55,204 nt of DNA from Kribbella turkmenica (GTDB taxonomy: Bacteria; Actinomycetota; Actinomycetes; Propionibacteriales; Kribbellaceae), in contig NZ_SMKR01000024.1 in assembly GCF_004348725.1 (NCBI RefSeq), positions 1-55,204 on the forward strand. Direction: 5' to 3'. Of the stretch, positions 1 through 7,595 are shown piece by piece; positions within the stretch are counted from its first letter, which is position 1; the number at the start of each line of letters is the position of its first letter. The notes below the pieces were generated by a model. It was given only the letters and a program-made list of their open reading frames with translations. It was not told the DNA's origin and did no database searches. The position numbers and the translations under genes are program-made.

Positions 1-722
1 TGGCGGCGCTGTTCGACTCCGGTGTCGCGGCCGGCCGGGCGATCACCGAGATCATCCGCAGCGGGGTGTCGCTGAGTCTGCTCGAGATCATGGACCGGAC
101 CACGATCGCCGCGGTGAACCGGTACAAGCGGATGGACCTGCCGACCGAGGCGGCCGCGATGCTGCTGGCCCAGTCGGACGCAGGCGGCGAGGCCGGGGCG
201 GCCGACGTCGCGACGGTCGCGAAGCTGTGCCGCGACCACGGCGCGATCGAGTGCATCGAGGCGGAGGACCCGGCCGAGGGCGAGCTGCTGCTGGAGGCGC
301 GGCGGGCCGCCCTGATCGCGCTCGACCAGCTCGGTACGACGATGATCGACGACGTCTGCGTGCCCCGGTCCCGGCTGGCGGAGTTCATCGGGATGATCGA
401 GGTGTGCGCGACCGAGCTGGACATCACCGTCGGGGTGCTCGGGCACGCCGGTGACGGCAACATGCACCCGACCGTGGTGTTCGACGCGTCCGACCCCGGC
501 CAGGCCGAGCGGGCGCAGCAGGCGTTCGACCGGATCATGGAGATCGGCCTCGAGCTCGGCGGCACGATCACCGGTGAGCACGGCGTCGGCGTTCTGAAGC
601 GGACCTGGCTGGCCGAGGAGATCGGCCCGGTCGCGATCGACGTCCACCGGGCGATCAAGGCGGCGATGGACCCGAAGAACATCCTCAATCCCGGCAAGGT
701 GGTGGCCGACGAAGCGCTGTGA
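1..722 (+). CDS. glcD: FAD-linked oxidase, glycolate/D-lactate oxidase subunit GlcD type (5'-truncated by window edge)
   Basis: The reading frame is open from base 3 to the stop at 720-722, so the start lies outside the window; about 239 C-terminal residues are present. They correspond to the FAD-oxidase C-terminal domain of GlcD/D-lactate dehydrogenases, which oxidise 2-hydroxy acids: the segment LLEIMDR, then GVLGHAGDGNMHP, then GTITGEHGVGVLKR, then MDPKNILNPGK, all hallmarks of that family. The His in GHAGDGN and in GEHGVG are conserved active-site region residues. The FAD-binding N-terminal half is missing only because of the window edge. The internal GTG at 66 is not the start, since homologous sequence continues upstream. 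Whether the substrate is glycolate, lactate or another 2-hydroxy acid cannot be told. Confidence 0.88.
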   Translation, partial: AALFDSGVAAGRAITEIIRSGVSLSLLEIMDRTTIAAVNRYKRMDLPTEAAAMLLAQSDAGGEAGAADVATVAKLCRDHGAIECIEAEDPAEGELLLEARRAALIALDQLGTTMIDDVCVPRSRLAEFIGMIEVCATELDITVGVLGHAGDGNMHPTVVFDASDPGQAERAQQAFDRIMEIGLELGGTITGEHGVGVLKRTWLAEEIGPVAIDVHRAIKAAMDPKNILNPGKVVADEAL

Positions 723-850
723 CTCAACCGCAACGGAACTGCCGAGGCCATTCGACGTCCATGGCCGTCGAATGTGACGTCCGGCCAGCACTATGGAAGG
801 TAGTTGTCTGAATCTCCGGGGGATCGATGAGGCAGGGTAGGAGGCGCCCT

Positions 851-1498
851 ATGCGCATGCGGCGAATCGGGCGCGCCGTACCCGGTGTGTCCCGTGCGGG
901 CCGCCGTACCCTGCTGCCCGGGCTCGTCACGCTGACCGCCCTGGTCGGCCTGGCCGCCTGCGCGAACGGCGGCGGCCTGCGGGTCGAGGGCGCGGACGCG
1001 CCGGCCACCAGTGCCACGCCGTCCGCCCGGCCGTCGCTGATGGAGGGGGTCGCCCCGGAGCCGAAGCGGACACCCGCGGTGGCCGTCGACCTGCGCCAGG
1101 TCCGGCTGAAACTGCTTGCCGACAAGCACCTGCCGACGTACGCGCGGAACGTGCTGGCGAATTGCACGGTGATTCCGCGTTGCCTCAGCCGGGGTAAGAC
1201 CGTTGATGTATTGCACAGCGGTACACCCCAGCAGATCGTCCTGATCCACACCCTGGACAATTTCGTCTTCGGTTTCTTCCTGATCGCGGTCGAACCCACC
1301 GGCCCGCGGCCGATCTGGAACCTCAAGGCCGATCTGCCGACGGTCAACGCCAGTCCGCAGGGCGACCTGGTGGTCGAGTCGAAGATCTTCACGATCGAGG
1401 ACGCGGTCTGTTGCCCGTCGGGCCGGCGGGTCGAGGTCTACCGTTGGAACGGCCGGCAGATGATCAAGGTGAGCTCGACGGACAACAAGGGAGACTGA
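851..1498 (+). CDS. Putative lipoprotein, CseA-like, in front of a two-component system
   Basis: A 215-residue secreted lipoprotein. The N-terminus has an Arg-rich n-region, a hydrophobic stretch and a lipobox LAAC at about residues 32-35, predicting lipidation of the Cys and anchoring on the outer face of the membrane. I chose ATG 851 because AGGAGG lies at 839-844, six bases upstream; an in-frame ATG at 827 has no comparable site. No catalytic motif is recognisable. The gene is followed seven bases later by a response regulator and then a sensor kinase. In Streptomyces the same order (lipoprotein CseA, regulator CseB, kinase CseC) forms the cell-envelope stress system that controls sigE, and CseA dampens the response. 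A similar role here is inference from order plus the CseB-like regulator; the sequence itself is not diagnostic. Confidence 0.75.
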   Translation: MRMRRIGRAVPGVSRAGRRTLLPGLVTLTALVGLAACANGGGLRVEGADAPATSATPSARPSLMEGVAPEPKRTPAVAVDLRQVRLKLLADKHLPTYARNVLANCTVIPRCLSRGKTVDVLHSGTPQQIVLIHTLDNFVFGFFLIAVEPTGPRPIWNLKADLPTVNASPQGDLVVESKIFTIEDAVCCPSGRRVEVYRWNGRQMIKVSSTDNKGD

Positions 1499-1504
1499 AG
1501 TTCG

Positions 1505-2203
1505 GTGGTACCCGAAGAACCGGCAGCGCGCATCCTCATGGTCGAGGACGACGCGGTGATCCGTGAGGCGACCCAGTTGACCCTCGAGCGGCACGGCTAC
1601 GACGTCACCACGGCCGAGGACGGCCTGGAGGCGATCGAGCGTTTCGAGAAGATCCATCCGGACGTCGTGATGCTCGACATCATGCTCCCCGGGCTGGACG
1701 GCATCTCGGTGTGCCGGCGGATCCGCGAGACCAGCACGGTCCCGATCGTGATGGTGTCCGCGCGCGGCGACGCGCTGGACGTCGTCCTCGGGCTCGAAGC
1801 GGGTGCCGACGACTATGTGACCAAGCCGTTCGACACCCAGGTGCTGGTGGCCCGGCTGCGCGCGGTGATGCGGCGCGCGGTGTCGGACCCGGAGCGCCCG
1901 GCGCCCGCGGCCGGGACCGGGGTGGAGTCCTTCGGCGACCTCGAGCTCGACCGGGAGGCGCTGGAGGTACGCCGGGGCGGCGCGACCGTCCAGCTGACGC
2001 CGACCGAGCTCAAGCTGCTGATCGAGTTCGCCAACAACCCTGGTGTCGTGCTCAGCCGGTCCACCCTGCTGCAGCGGGTCTGGGACTACGAATGGGGCGG
2101 CGACGGCCGGCTCGTCGACGTTCACCTGCAGCGGCTGCGGACCAAGATCGGCGCGGACCGGATCGAAACGGTCCGCGGGTTCGGGTACAAGCTTCGGGCA
2201 TAG
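1505..2203 (+). CDS. OmpR/PhoB-type response regulator, CseB-like
   Basis: A 232-residue cytoplasmic DNA-binding regulator. The receiver domain fills residues 10-125 with the acidic pair D15/D16, phospho-acceptor D58 (in VVMLDIMLPG), conserved S85 and K107 (TKPF). A winged-helix output domain follows (about 140-230; TPTELKLL and RTKIGADRIETVRGFGY). The N-terminal run VIREATQL and the stretch DVVLGLEAGADDYVTKPF are close to what I know of Streptomyces CseB. The start is a GTG six bases after the lipoprotein stop, with GGGAG about ten bases upstream. It should be phosphorylated by the kinase encoded 46 bases downstream. The usual target, an ECF sigma gene, is not adjacent. Confidence 0.9.
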   Translation: MVPEEPAARILMVEDDAVIREATQLTLERHGYDVTTAEDGLEAIERFEKIHPDVVMLDIMLPGLDGISVCRRIRETSTVPIVMVSARGDALDVVLGLEAGADDYVTKPFDTQVLVARLRAVMRRAVSDPERPAPAAGTGVESFGDLELDREALEVRRGGATVQLTPTELKLLIEFANNPGVVLSRSTLLQRVWDYEWGGDGRLVDVHLQRLRTKIGADRIETVRGFGYKLRA

Positions 2204-2248
2204 TGTCCTCCGGAGAAGTGGCACCGACTGCCGACGGAAGGCACTGAC

Positions 2249-3493
2249 GTGGGACTGCGCGGGAAGCTGGGTCTCATCTTCCTGCTGGTCTCCTCGCTCG
2301 CGATCCTGGTGCTCTGCGTCGCGGTCTACACCCAGGCACAGTCGTCCCGGCTGGACCGGACCCGGAGCTTCGCCGACGAACGGATCCAGTTCGCCGCCGA
2401 CAGTTACGACCGCAGCGGCGTCACCGTGTTCGGCTCCCGGCTGGACGATCCGGACCTGCCGCCGCAGCTGCGGGAGGCCGTGCTGCAGGGCAAGCGGGCC
2501 ACGTTCAAGACCGGTTCACCGAACGCGAAGATGTGGGCGGCGGTGATGGTCGAGGACGGCCAGATCCTGTCGATGGTGCAGGACTACGAGACCACCGACG
2601 ACTCGATGAAGGCGCTCCGGCAGGCGCTCGTCCTGGGTGGCATCGGCACCGTCGGCCTGCTCGCGCTGGTCAGCGTGATCCTGGCCGGGAGCCTGTCCAG
2701 ACGGATCGTCGCCGTCGCCGGTACGGCGCGCCGGATCGCCGCCGGCGACTTGGACGCGTCCGCCGCCGAGGCGGTCGGCAAGGGCAAGGACGAGGTGCAG
2801 TCGCTCGCAACCGCCCTGGACACGATGGCCAGCTCGCTGCGCGGTCAGCTCGAGGCCGAACGCCGGTTCACCGCGGACGTCGCGCACGACCTGCGGACGC
2901 CGGTCACGGGCCTGACCACGGCCGCCGAGCTGCTGCCGCCCGGACGTCCGAGCGAACTGGTCCGCGACCGGGCCAAGGTGCTGCGGCGGCTGGTCGAGGA
3001 CCTGCTGGAGATCGCCCGGTTCGACTCGGGGGTGGAGCAGGCCGACCTGGAGCTCGTCGGGCTGGGCGCCTTCGTCGGCTCGGCGGTCGGCCGGCTGCGA
3101 ATGCAGCAGGCGCTGGCCCCGGACAGCGTGGTCGTCCACCGGACCGCGCCGGAAGTGACGGTGTCCACCGATTCGCGCCGGATCGAGCGGATCCTGGCCA
3201 ACCTGATCGTCAACGGGCTGCGCCACGGCAAGCCGCCGATCGACATCACGGTGTCCGGCCGGACCGTCGAGGTGGTTGACCACGGCAACGGTTACCCGGA
3301 GGAGCTGATCGCCGAGGGCCCCCGCCGGTTCCGCTCCGGGATGGCCGAACGCGGTGTCGGCCACGGCCTCGGCCTGACCATCGCCGCCGGCCACGCGAAG
3401 GTCCTCGGCGCCGAACTGACCTTCGGCCAAGCCCCCGGCGGCGGCGCCCTCGCCCGCCTGGTCCTCCCACCCGAGCCCGGGGCGCGGTCGTGA
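2249..3493 (+). CDS. Membrane sensor histidine kinase, CseC-like
   Basis: A 414-residue integral-membrane kinase. It has a first membrane helix at about residues 8-28, an extracytoplasmic sensor of roughly 95 residues, a second helix at about 127-148, a HAMP linker, and a HisKA dimerisation domain with the phospho-accepting H213 followed by D214 (DVAHDLRTP). The ATPase domain is short but complete: N-box LANLIVNGLRHG, G1 box VVDHGNGYP and G2 box GVGHGLGLTIA. It starts at GTG 2249 and is the natural partner of the upstream response regulator. The small extracytoplasmic domain faces the side on which the cotranscribed lipoprotein would be anchored, so the lipoprotein may modulate sensing; that is inference. 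Confidence 0.9.
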   Translation: MGLRGKLGLIFLLVSSLAILVLCVAVYTQAQSSRLDRTRSFADERIQFAADSYDRSGVTVFGSRLDDPDLPPQLREAVLQGKRATFKTGSPNAKMWAAVMVEDGQILSMVQDYETTDDSMKALRQALVLGGIGTVGLLALVSVILAGSLSRRIVAVAGTARRIAAGDLDASAAEAVGKGKDEVQSLATALDTMASSLRGQLEAERRFTADVAHDLRTPVTGLTTAAELLPPGRPSELVRDRAKVLRRLVEDLLEIARFDSGVEQADLELVGLGAFVGSAVGRLRMQQALAPDSVVVHRTAPEVTVSTDSRRIERILANLIVNGLRHGKPPIDITVSGRTVEVVDHGNGYPEELIAEGPRRFRSGMAERGVGHGLGLTIAAGHAKVLGAELTFGQAPGGGALARLVLPPEPGARS

Positions 3494-3520
3494 CACCACC
3501 AGTGGGTGAACCCAGAGACC

Positions 3521-3578
3521 CGGGGCCTTGCACAGGCAATAACGTGTGCAAGGCCTCCAGTTCGTGGTCCAGGCCCCG
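3521..3578. repeat. Structured dispersed element, copy 1 (loop GGCAATAACG)
   Basis: Between the convergent kinase and fahA genes. A perfect 11-bp stem (3524-3534 with 3545-3555) closes a 10-nt loop GGCAATAACG. The 5' arm can instead take part in a longer-range 8-bp stem (3521-3528 with 3571-3578), so the two folds exclude each other. The same loop, with a different stem sequence that still pairs, recurs at 30258-30314. It could serve as a bidirectional terminator, a REP-like repeat or an RNA element. It has no poly-T tract. Confidence 0.6.
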
Positions 3579-3598
3579 TTACCAGGCCCGTTATCTGG

Positions 3599-4795
3599 TC
3601 AGGCGGGGACGATTCTGCCGGTGACCTCGCCCAGGCCGAGGCGGCCGGTGGGCGTGTTCGCCCAGGCGGTGATCGTGAGCACGTCGCCGTCCTCGAGGAA
3701 GGTGCGCTCCTTGCCGTCCAGGACGAGGGGTTCGCGGCCGCCCCAGGTGAGCTCGATGAAGGAGCCGCGCTGGTCCGGCTCCGGGCCGCTGATCGTGCCG
3801 GAGGCGTACAGGTCACCGGTCCGGATCGAGGCGCCGTTGACGGTCAGGTGCGCCAGCATCTGGGCCGGCGACCAGTAGGTCTCCTGGTACTGCGGACTGC
3901 TCACCCGGTGGCCGTTCAGCAGGACCTCGAAGGTGATGTCGTAGTTGGGCAGGTGCTCGCCCGCGAGGTACGGCAGGACCGGCGGGTCCTGCGGGGGCAG
4001 TGGGACGGCGGCGGCGTCGAGGGCGTCGAGGGAGACGACCCAGGGGGAGATCGAGGTGGCGAAGGACTTGCCCAGGAACGGCCCGAGCGGCACGTACTCC
4101 CAGGCCTGGATGTCGCGCGCCGACCAGTCGTTGACGATCACCACGCCGTACACGTGGTCGCGGAAGTCCTCGACCGGGACCGGCCTGCCCAGCGTCGACG
4201 GCGTACCGACGACGTAGCCGAGCTCGACCTCGACGTCGAGGCGCTGTGACGGCCCGAAGACCGGCGCGGCCGCGTCCGGGGGCTTCCGCTGGCCCGACGG
4301 GCGGACGATGTCGGTGCCGCTGGCAACGATCGTGCCGGCCCGGCCGTGGTAGCCGACCGGGAGGTGTTTCCAGTTCGGCAGCAGGGGTTCGGAGTCCGGG
4401 CGGAAGAGCCGCCCGAGGTTGGTCGCGTGGTGCTCGGAGGCGTAGAAGTCGACGTAGTCGCCGACCTCGAACGGAAGCTGCATGGTCACCGCGGACCGCG
4501 GGATCAGGTGCGGCTCGACCACGTCCCGGTCGTTCTCGTTGCGGACCAGGTCGAGCAGCCACTCGCGGGTGGCACGCCAAGCCGGGCGGCCGAGCGCGAG
4601 GAAGTCGTTCAGCGACGGCCGGGCGAACAGTTGGGACCCGTCGAGCATCTGCGCGGACGCGACCGGCGCGAGGTCGATCACCTGGTCACCGATCGCGGCA
4701 CCGACCCGCGGCTCCTCGTCCCCGAGCCGGAACACGCCGAGCGGCAGGCTGTCCGGCCCGAACGGCGAGCCGGCGGGGATGTCGAGCCAGGTCAC
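3599..4795 (-). CDS. fahA: Fumarylacetoacetase
   Basis: A 398-residue cytosolic hydrolase that splits fumarylacetoacetate into fumarate and acetoacetate, the last step of tyrosine/homogentisate degradation. Diagnostic segments are SPFGPDSLPLGVF near the start, DFYASEHHATNLG (catalytic His and metal-site region), LLPNWKHLPVGYHGRA, and the C-terminal FAH core with VNDWSARDIQAWEYVPLGPFLGKSF and a SGTISGPEPDQRGSFIELTW tail. The length is normal for the family. The start is GTG 4795, overlapping the stop of the upstream gene by GTGA, so the two are translationally coupled. A much longer frame continues upstream, but only as a shadow of the neighbouring gene. It belongs functionally with hmgA, transcribed divergently at 5719. 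Confidence 0.95.
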   Translation of the reverse strand: MTWLDIPAGSPFGPDSLPLGVFRLGDEEPRVGAAIGDQVIDLAPVASAQMLDGSQLFARPSLNDFLALGRPAWRATREWLLDLVRNENDRDVVEPHLIPRSAVTMQLPFEVGDYVDFYASEHHATNLGRLFRPDSEPLLPNWKHLPVGYHGRAGTIVASGTDIVRPSGQRKPPDAAAPVFGPSQRLDVEVELGYVVGTPSTLGRPVPVEDFRDHVYGVVIVNDWSARDIQAWEYVPLGPFLGKSFATSISPWVVSLDALDAAAVPLPPQDPPVLPYLAGEHLPNYDITFEVLLNGHRVSSPQYQETYWSPAQMLAHLTVNGASIRTGDLYASGTISGPEPDQRGSFIELTWGGREPLVLDGKERTFLEDGDVLTITAWANTPTGRLGLGEVTGRIVPA

Positions 4796-5646
4796 AGGGC
4801 CTCCAGCAGCTTCAGCGTGGTCAGGTCGTGGCGGGGTTCGTCGATGCTGCAGGAGCCGAACGAGGTGAACCATCGGCGGGTTCCGGCGGCCTGGTCGCCG
4901 GACAGGGCAGCGGCCCGGGCCGCGAGTTGCGAGGCGTCCCGGGACGCCAGGACGGCGGCCACCTCGTCCTGGGCGGCGCCGTCGAGGGACGCCCGGGTGG
5001 CGAGCAGCACGTTGACGAACCCGTGATGCTCGTACCCGGTGTCCGCCGCGGTGTGCCGGACCGCGTTGTGCAGGCCGGCCGTGCACTTGAAGGCGACTTC
5101 GCGGTCCAGGCATGCGGTGATGAAGGCCGCGACCTGGTCCTCCGACGGGAACAGGGCGGCGTCCAGCCCGCCGGTCCGCAGCTTGGCGGCGTACCCGGCG
5201 TCGGCGACCACGTCGAGCGCGCGTTCCCACGCTCCCTCCAGGCCGACCTCGACGAACGCGTTCTCCACGTCCAGGCAGTCGTCGCACGCGCGGACCACCC
5301 GGAGCGCGTTCCGGGACAGGTCGTCCTCGGCGCGCAGCCGGACCTCGACCGCGGTCACCTCGACGTCCGGTGACCGGTCGCCGTAGCGGATCGCGGGCTC
5401 GATGCCGCCGGCGCCGCCGGTGACCACGACGGTGACCGCGAGCGGGTCCGGCCCGGTGCGGGCGGCCTCCGCGGCGACCTTCGTCAGGTCCTCGTCGGTG
5501 CACACGAACGGCCCGACGAGGTCGGCGTACGCGGCCTGGCGATGCGCCCGGTGCGCGGCGACCGCCTCGGCCAGGGGCAGGTTCCCCGGCGGGAAGGTGG
5601 CGGCGTCGTCGACCAGGTGCCGGAACAGGGCAGGGACGGTTGACAT
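4792..5646 (-). CDS. Conserved hypothetical protein coupled to fumarylacetoacetase
   Basis: A 284-residue soluble protein that I do not recognise as a named family. It has no signal peptide or membrane segment. Notable stretches are FPPGNLPLAEAVAAH near the N-terminus, EVGLEGAWERALDVV, YAAKLRTGG (a Lys in a GG context), AFKCTAGLHNAVRH and, at the end, FGSCSIDEP. Alternating strand/helix segments and a repeated KLRTGG / FKCTAGLH pattern suggest a TIM-barrel-like fold, but this is only an impression. It is the first gene of an operon with fahA (4-nt GTGA overlap) and diverges from hmgA across a 72-base spacer. The place between homogentisate dioxygenase and fumarylacetoacetase is where a maleylacetoacetate isomerase is expected, and none is visible in the window. 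A role in that step is a hypothesis only. Confidence 0.85.
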   Translation of the reverse strand: MSTVPALFRHLVDDAATFPPGNLPLAEAVAAHRAHRQAAYADLVGPFVCTDEDLTKVAAEAARTGPDPLAVTVVVTGGAGGIEPAIRYGDRSPDVEVTAVEVRLRAEDDLSRNALRVVRACDDCLDVENAFVEVGLEGAWERALDVVADAGYAAKLRTGGLDAALFPSEDQVAAFITACLDREVAFKCTAGLHNAVRHTAADTGYEHHGFVNVLLATRASLDGAAQDEVAAVLASRDASQLAARAAALSGDQAAGTRRWFTSFGSCSIDEPRHDLTTLKLLEAL

Positions 5647-5677
5647 GGGTCCGAGCCTAACGGATGCTTTCGGTAAG

Positions 5678-5693
5678 CGGACGCATGCGTTCG
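5678..5693. promoter_or_regulatory. Palindromic operator candidate between hmgA and the fahA operon
   Basis: The perfect 10-bp palindrome ACGCATGCGT (5681-5690) extends to 16 bp with one mismatched pair. It lies in the 72-base divergent spacer, about 30 bases from each start codon, so one dimeric regulator could control both directions. No regulator gene is adjacent. Confidence 0.45.
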
Positions 5694-5718
5694 ACTATCG
5701 TACACTGGAGCAGGAGCA

Positions 5719-6912
5719 ATGGCGTTCTACCGGCAGGTCGGGCAGGTTCCACCGAAGCGGCACACTCAATTCCGGAGACCGGACGGCGGACTGTACTACG
5801 AGGAGCTGATGGGGGAGGAGGGGTTCTCGTCGGACTCGTCACTGCTGTACCACGCCGGCGTACCGTCCGCGATCGTCGACTCGCAGGTGTGGGAGCTGCC
5901 CGACCTGTCCACGGTCCCGAACCATCCGCTGACACCGCGGCACCTCAAGCTGCACGACCTGTTCACCGAGACGTCGAAGAGCAACGCCGTGGAGGACCGC
6001 CGGCTCGTACTCGGCAACGGTGACGTCCGGATCTCGTACGTCGTCGCCGAGCAGCCGTCGCCGTACTACCGCAACGCCATCGGTGACGAGTGCGTGTATG
6101 TCGAGAAGGGGTCGGCGACCGTCGAGACCGTGTTCGGCGTGCTGAACGCGGTCGAGGGCGACTACGTGATCATCCCGCGGGCGACCACCCACCGCTGGCT
6201 GCCGGACGGGAACGGCGTGCACGCGTACTGCATCGAGGCGAACTCGCACATCGCGCCGCCGAAGCGCTACCTGTCCCGGTACGGGCAGTTCCTCGAGCAC
6301 TCGCCGTACTGCGAGCGGGACCTGCACTCGGCGGCCGAGCCGTTGGTTGTGGAAGGCGATGACGTCGAGGTGCTGGTGAAGCACCGCGGCAACGGGCCGG
6401 GCGGGATCGTCGGGTCGCGGATGGTCTACGCGACCCATCCGTTCGACGTGGTCGGCTGGGACGGCTGCCTGTACCCGTACACGTTCAACGTCAGCGACTA
6501 CGAGCCGATCACCGGGCGGATCCATCAGCCGCCGCCGGTGCACCAGGTCTTCGAGGGCCACAACTTCGTCGTCTGCAACTTCGTGCCGCGCAAGGTCGAC
6601 TACCACCCGCTGTCGGTGCCGGTGCCGTACTACCACTCGAACGTCGACTCCGACGAGGTGATGTTCTACTGCGGCGGCGACTACGAGGCACGCAAGGGTT
6701 CCGGGATCGGGCTGGGCTCGATCTCCCTGCACCCCGGCGGCTACGCGCACGGGCCGCAGCCGTCCGCGATCGAGGCATCCCTCGGCGCCGAGCGCTTCGA
6801 GGAGCTCGCCGTCATGGTCGACACGTTCCGCCCGCTGGAACTGGGCGAGGCCGGTACGGCGGTCGACGACGGCGTCTACGCGTGGACCTGGGCGGGCCGC
6901 CGCAACTCCTGA
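5719..6912 (+). CDS. hmgA: Homogentisate 1,2-dioxygenase
   Basis: A 397-residue Fe(II) cupin dioxygenase that opens the aromatic ring of homogentisate to maleylacetoacetate. The metal-site region is present: PYYHSNVDSDEVMFY supplies H306 and E313, and HPGGYAHGPQP supplies H338 and H344, matching the family's His-Glu-His facial triad. Other family signatures are RRPDGGLYYEEL near the start and HQVFEGHNFVVCNFVPR in the middle. The start ATG has GGAG/AGGAG just upstream (GGAGCAGGAGCAATG). It diverges from the unknown gene/fahA operon, so the window encodes ring cleavage and final hydrolysis but no recognisable isomerase for the step between. Confidence 0.96.
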   Translation: MAFYRQVGQVPPKRHTQFRRPDGGLYYEELMGEEGFSSDSSLLYHAGVPSAIVDSQVWELPDLSTVPNHPLTPRHLKLHDLFTETSKSNAVEDRRLVLGNGDVRISYVVAEQPSPYYRNAIGDECVYVEKGSATVETVFGVLNAVEGDYVIIPRATTHRWLPDGNGVHAYCIEANSHIAPPKRYLSRYGQFLEHSPYCERDLHSAAEPLVVEGDDVEVLVKHRGNGPGGIVGSRMVYATHPFDVVGWDGCLYPYTFNVSDYEPITGRIHQPPPVHQVFEGHNFVVCNFVPRKVDYHPLSVPVPYYHSNVDSDEVMFYCGGDYEARKGSGIGLGSISLHPGGYAHGPQPSAIEASLGAERFEELAVMVDTFRPLELGEAGTAVDDGVYAWTWAGRRNS

Positions 6913-6931
6913 TCCGCCGCGGCCCGGGATC

Positions 6932-7567
6932 GTGTGGGATTCTTGGGCGGTGAGTGCGGACGGGGCGTTTGTCGTGGGCATCGATCGGGGTGCGGTGCTG
7001 CACCGGCGGGAGATCGTGCGCGCCGTGCAGCGGCGCGGAGCGTGGATCACCCTCGTGCTCGGTGCCGTCGGCATCCTGGCCGCGGTCTACGCGCTGGTCG
7101 CGTTCCGGGGCGCCGGGCTGTGGCCGTTCGCGGTGCTGCTGATCGCGGCGATGGCTCCGCTCGTGGTGAGCACGATGCTCGCGCTCCGGCTGCAGACCGA
7201 GCGGCAGCGCTGGTACGACGCCAACGAGTTGCAACCGATCGCCATGAGGATGACCCCCAAGGCGCTCGAGCTGGCCTGCGAGGGAGCGGCGTACCCGGTG
7301 GTGCTGCCGTGGTCGACCGTCCGCGGGTTCCGGCAGGAGAAACTCTTCGGCCAGTACGCGCTGGAGCTCGAGCTGACGCCGGGCGTGGGCGCCACGACGG
7401 CCGGGGTCCGTGGCCTGGACCAGCCCGCCGTCCGAACGGTCGTGAAGCCGAACCCACTGCTGCGTCCGACCGGGCTCTTCCTGGTCAAGTCGCTCGATCA
7501 GCCGGTGCACGTCATCGACCAGGCGCTCCGGCATTTCTCCGGCGGCACCGCCGGCGTGACCACCTAG
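6932..7567 (+). CDS. Membrane protein with two adjacent helices, YcxB-like
   Basis: A protein of about 205-211 residues with two closely spaced membrane helices (about residues 34-57 and 63-84) flanked by soluble parts; the C-terminal ~120 residues (LPWSTVRGFRQEK, ALELEL) look like the PH-like soluble domain of YcxB-type proteins. No enzyme motif is seen. The start is uncertain: GTG 6932, or the in-frame GTG 6950, which would begin VSADGAF; neither has a clear ribosome-binding site. It stands alone between hmgA and the convergent deacetylase gene. Function unknown. Confidence 0.7.
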   Translation: MWDSWAVSADGAFVVGIDRGAVLHRREIVRAVQRRGAWITLVLGAVGILAAVYALVAFRGAGLWPFAVLLIAAMAPLVVSTMLALRLQTERQRWYDANELQPIAMRMTPKALELACEGAAYPVVLPWSTVRGFRQEKLFGQYALELELTPGVGATTAGVRGLDQPAVRTVVKPNPLLRPTGLFLVKSLDQPVHVIDQALRHFSGGTAGVTT

Positions 7568-7595
7568 TGTCCCGAGTCGGAAGGTCAGCGGGGCA

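Noticed and set aside
3599-5503. 634-residue fumarylacetoacetase with a long N-terminal extension
   Set aside because: The extension is the out-of-frame shadow of the 4792-5646 gene; the GTG at 4795 with GTGA coupling is the natural start.
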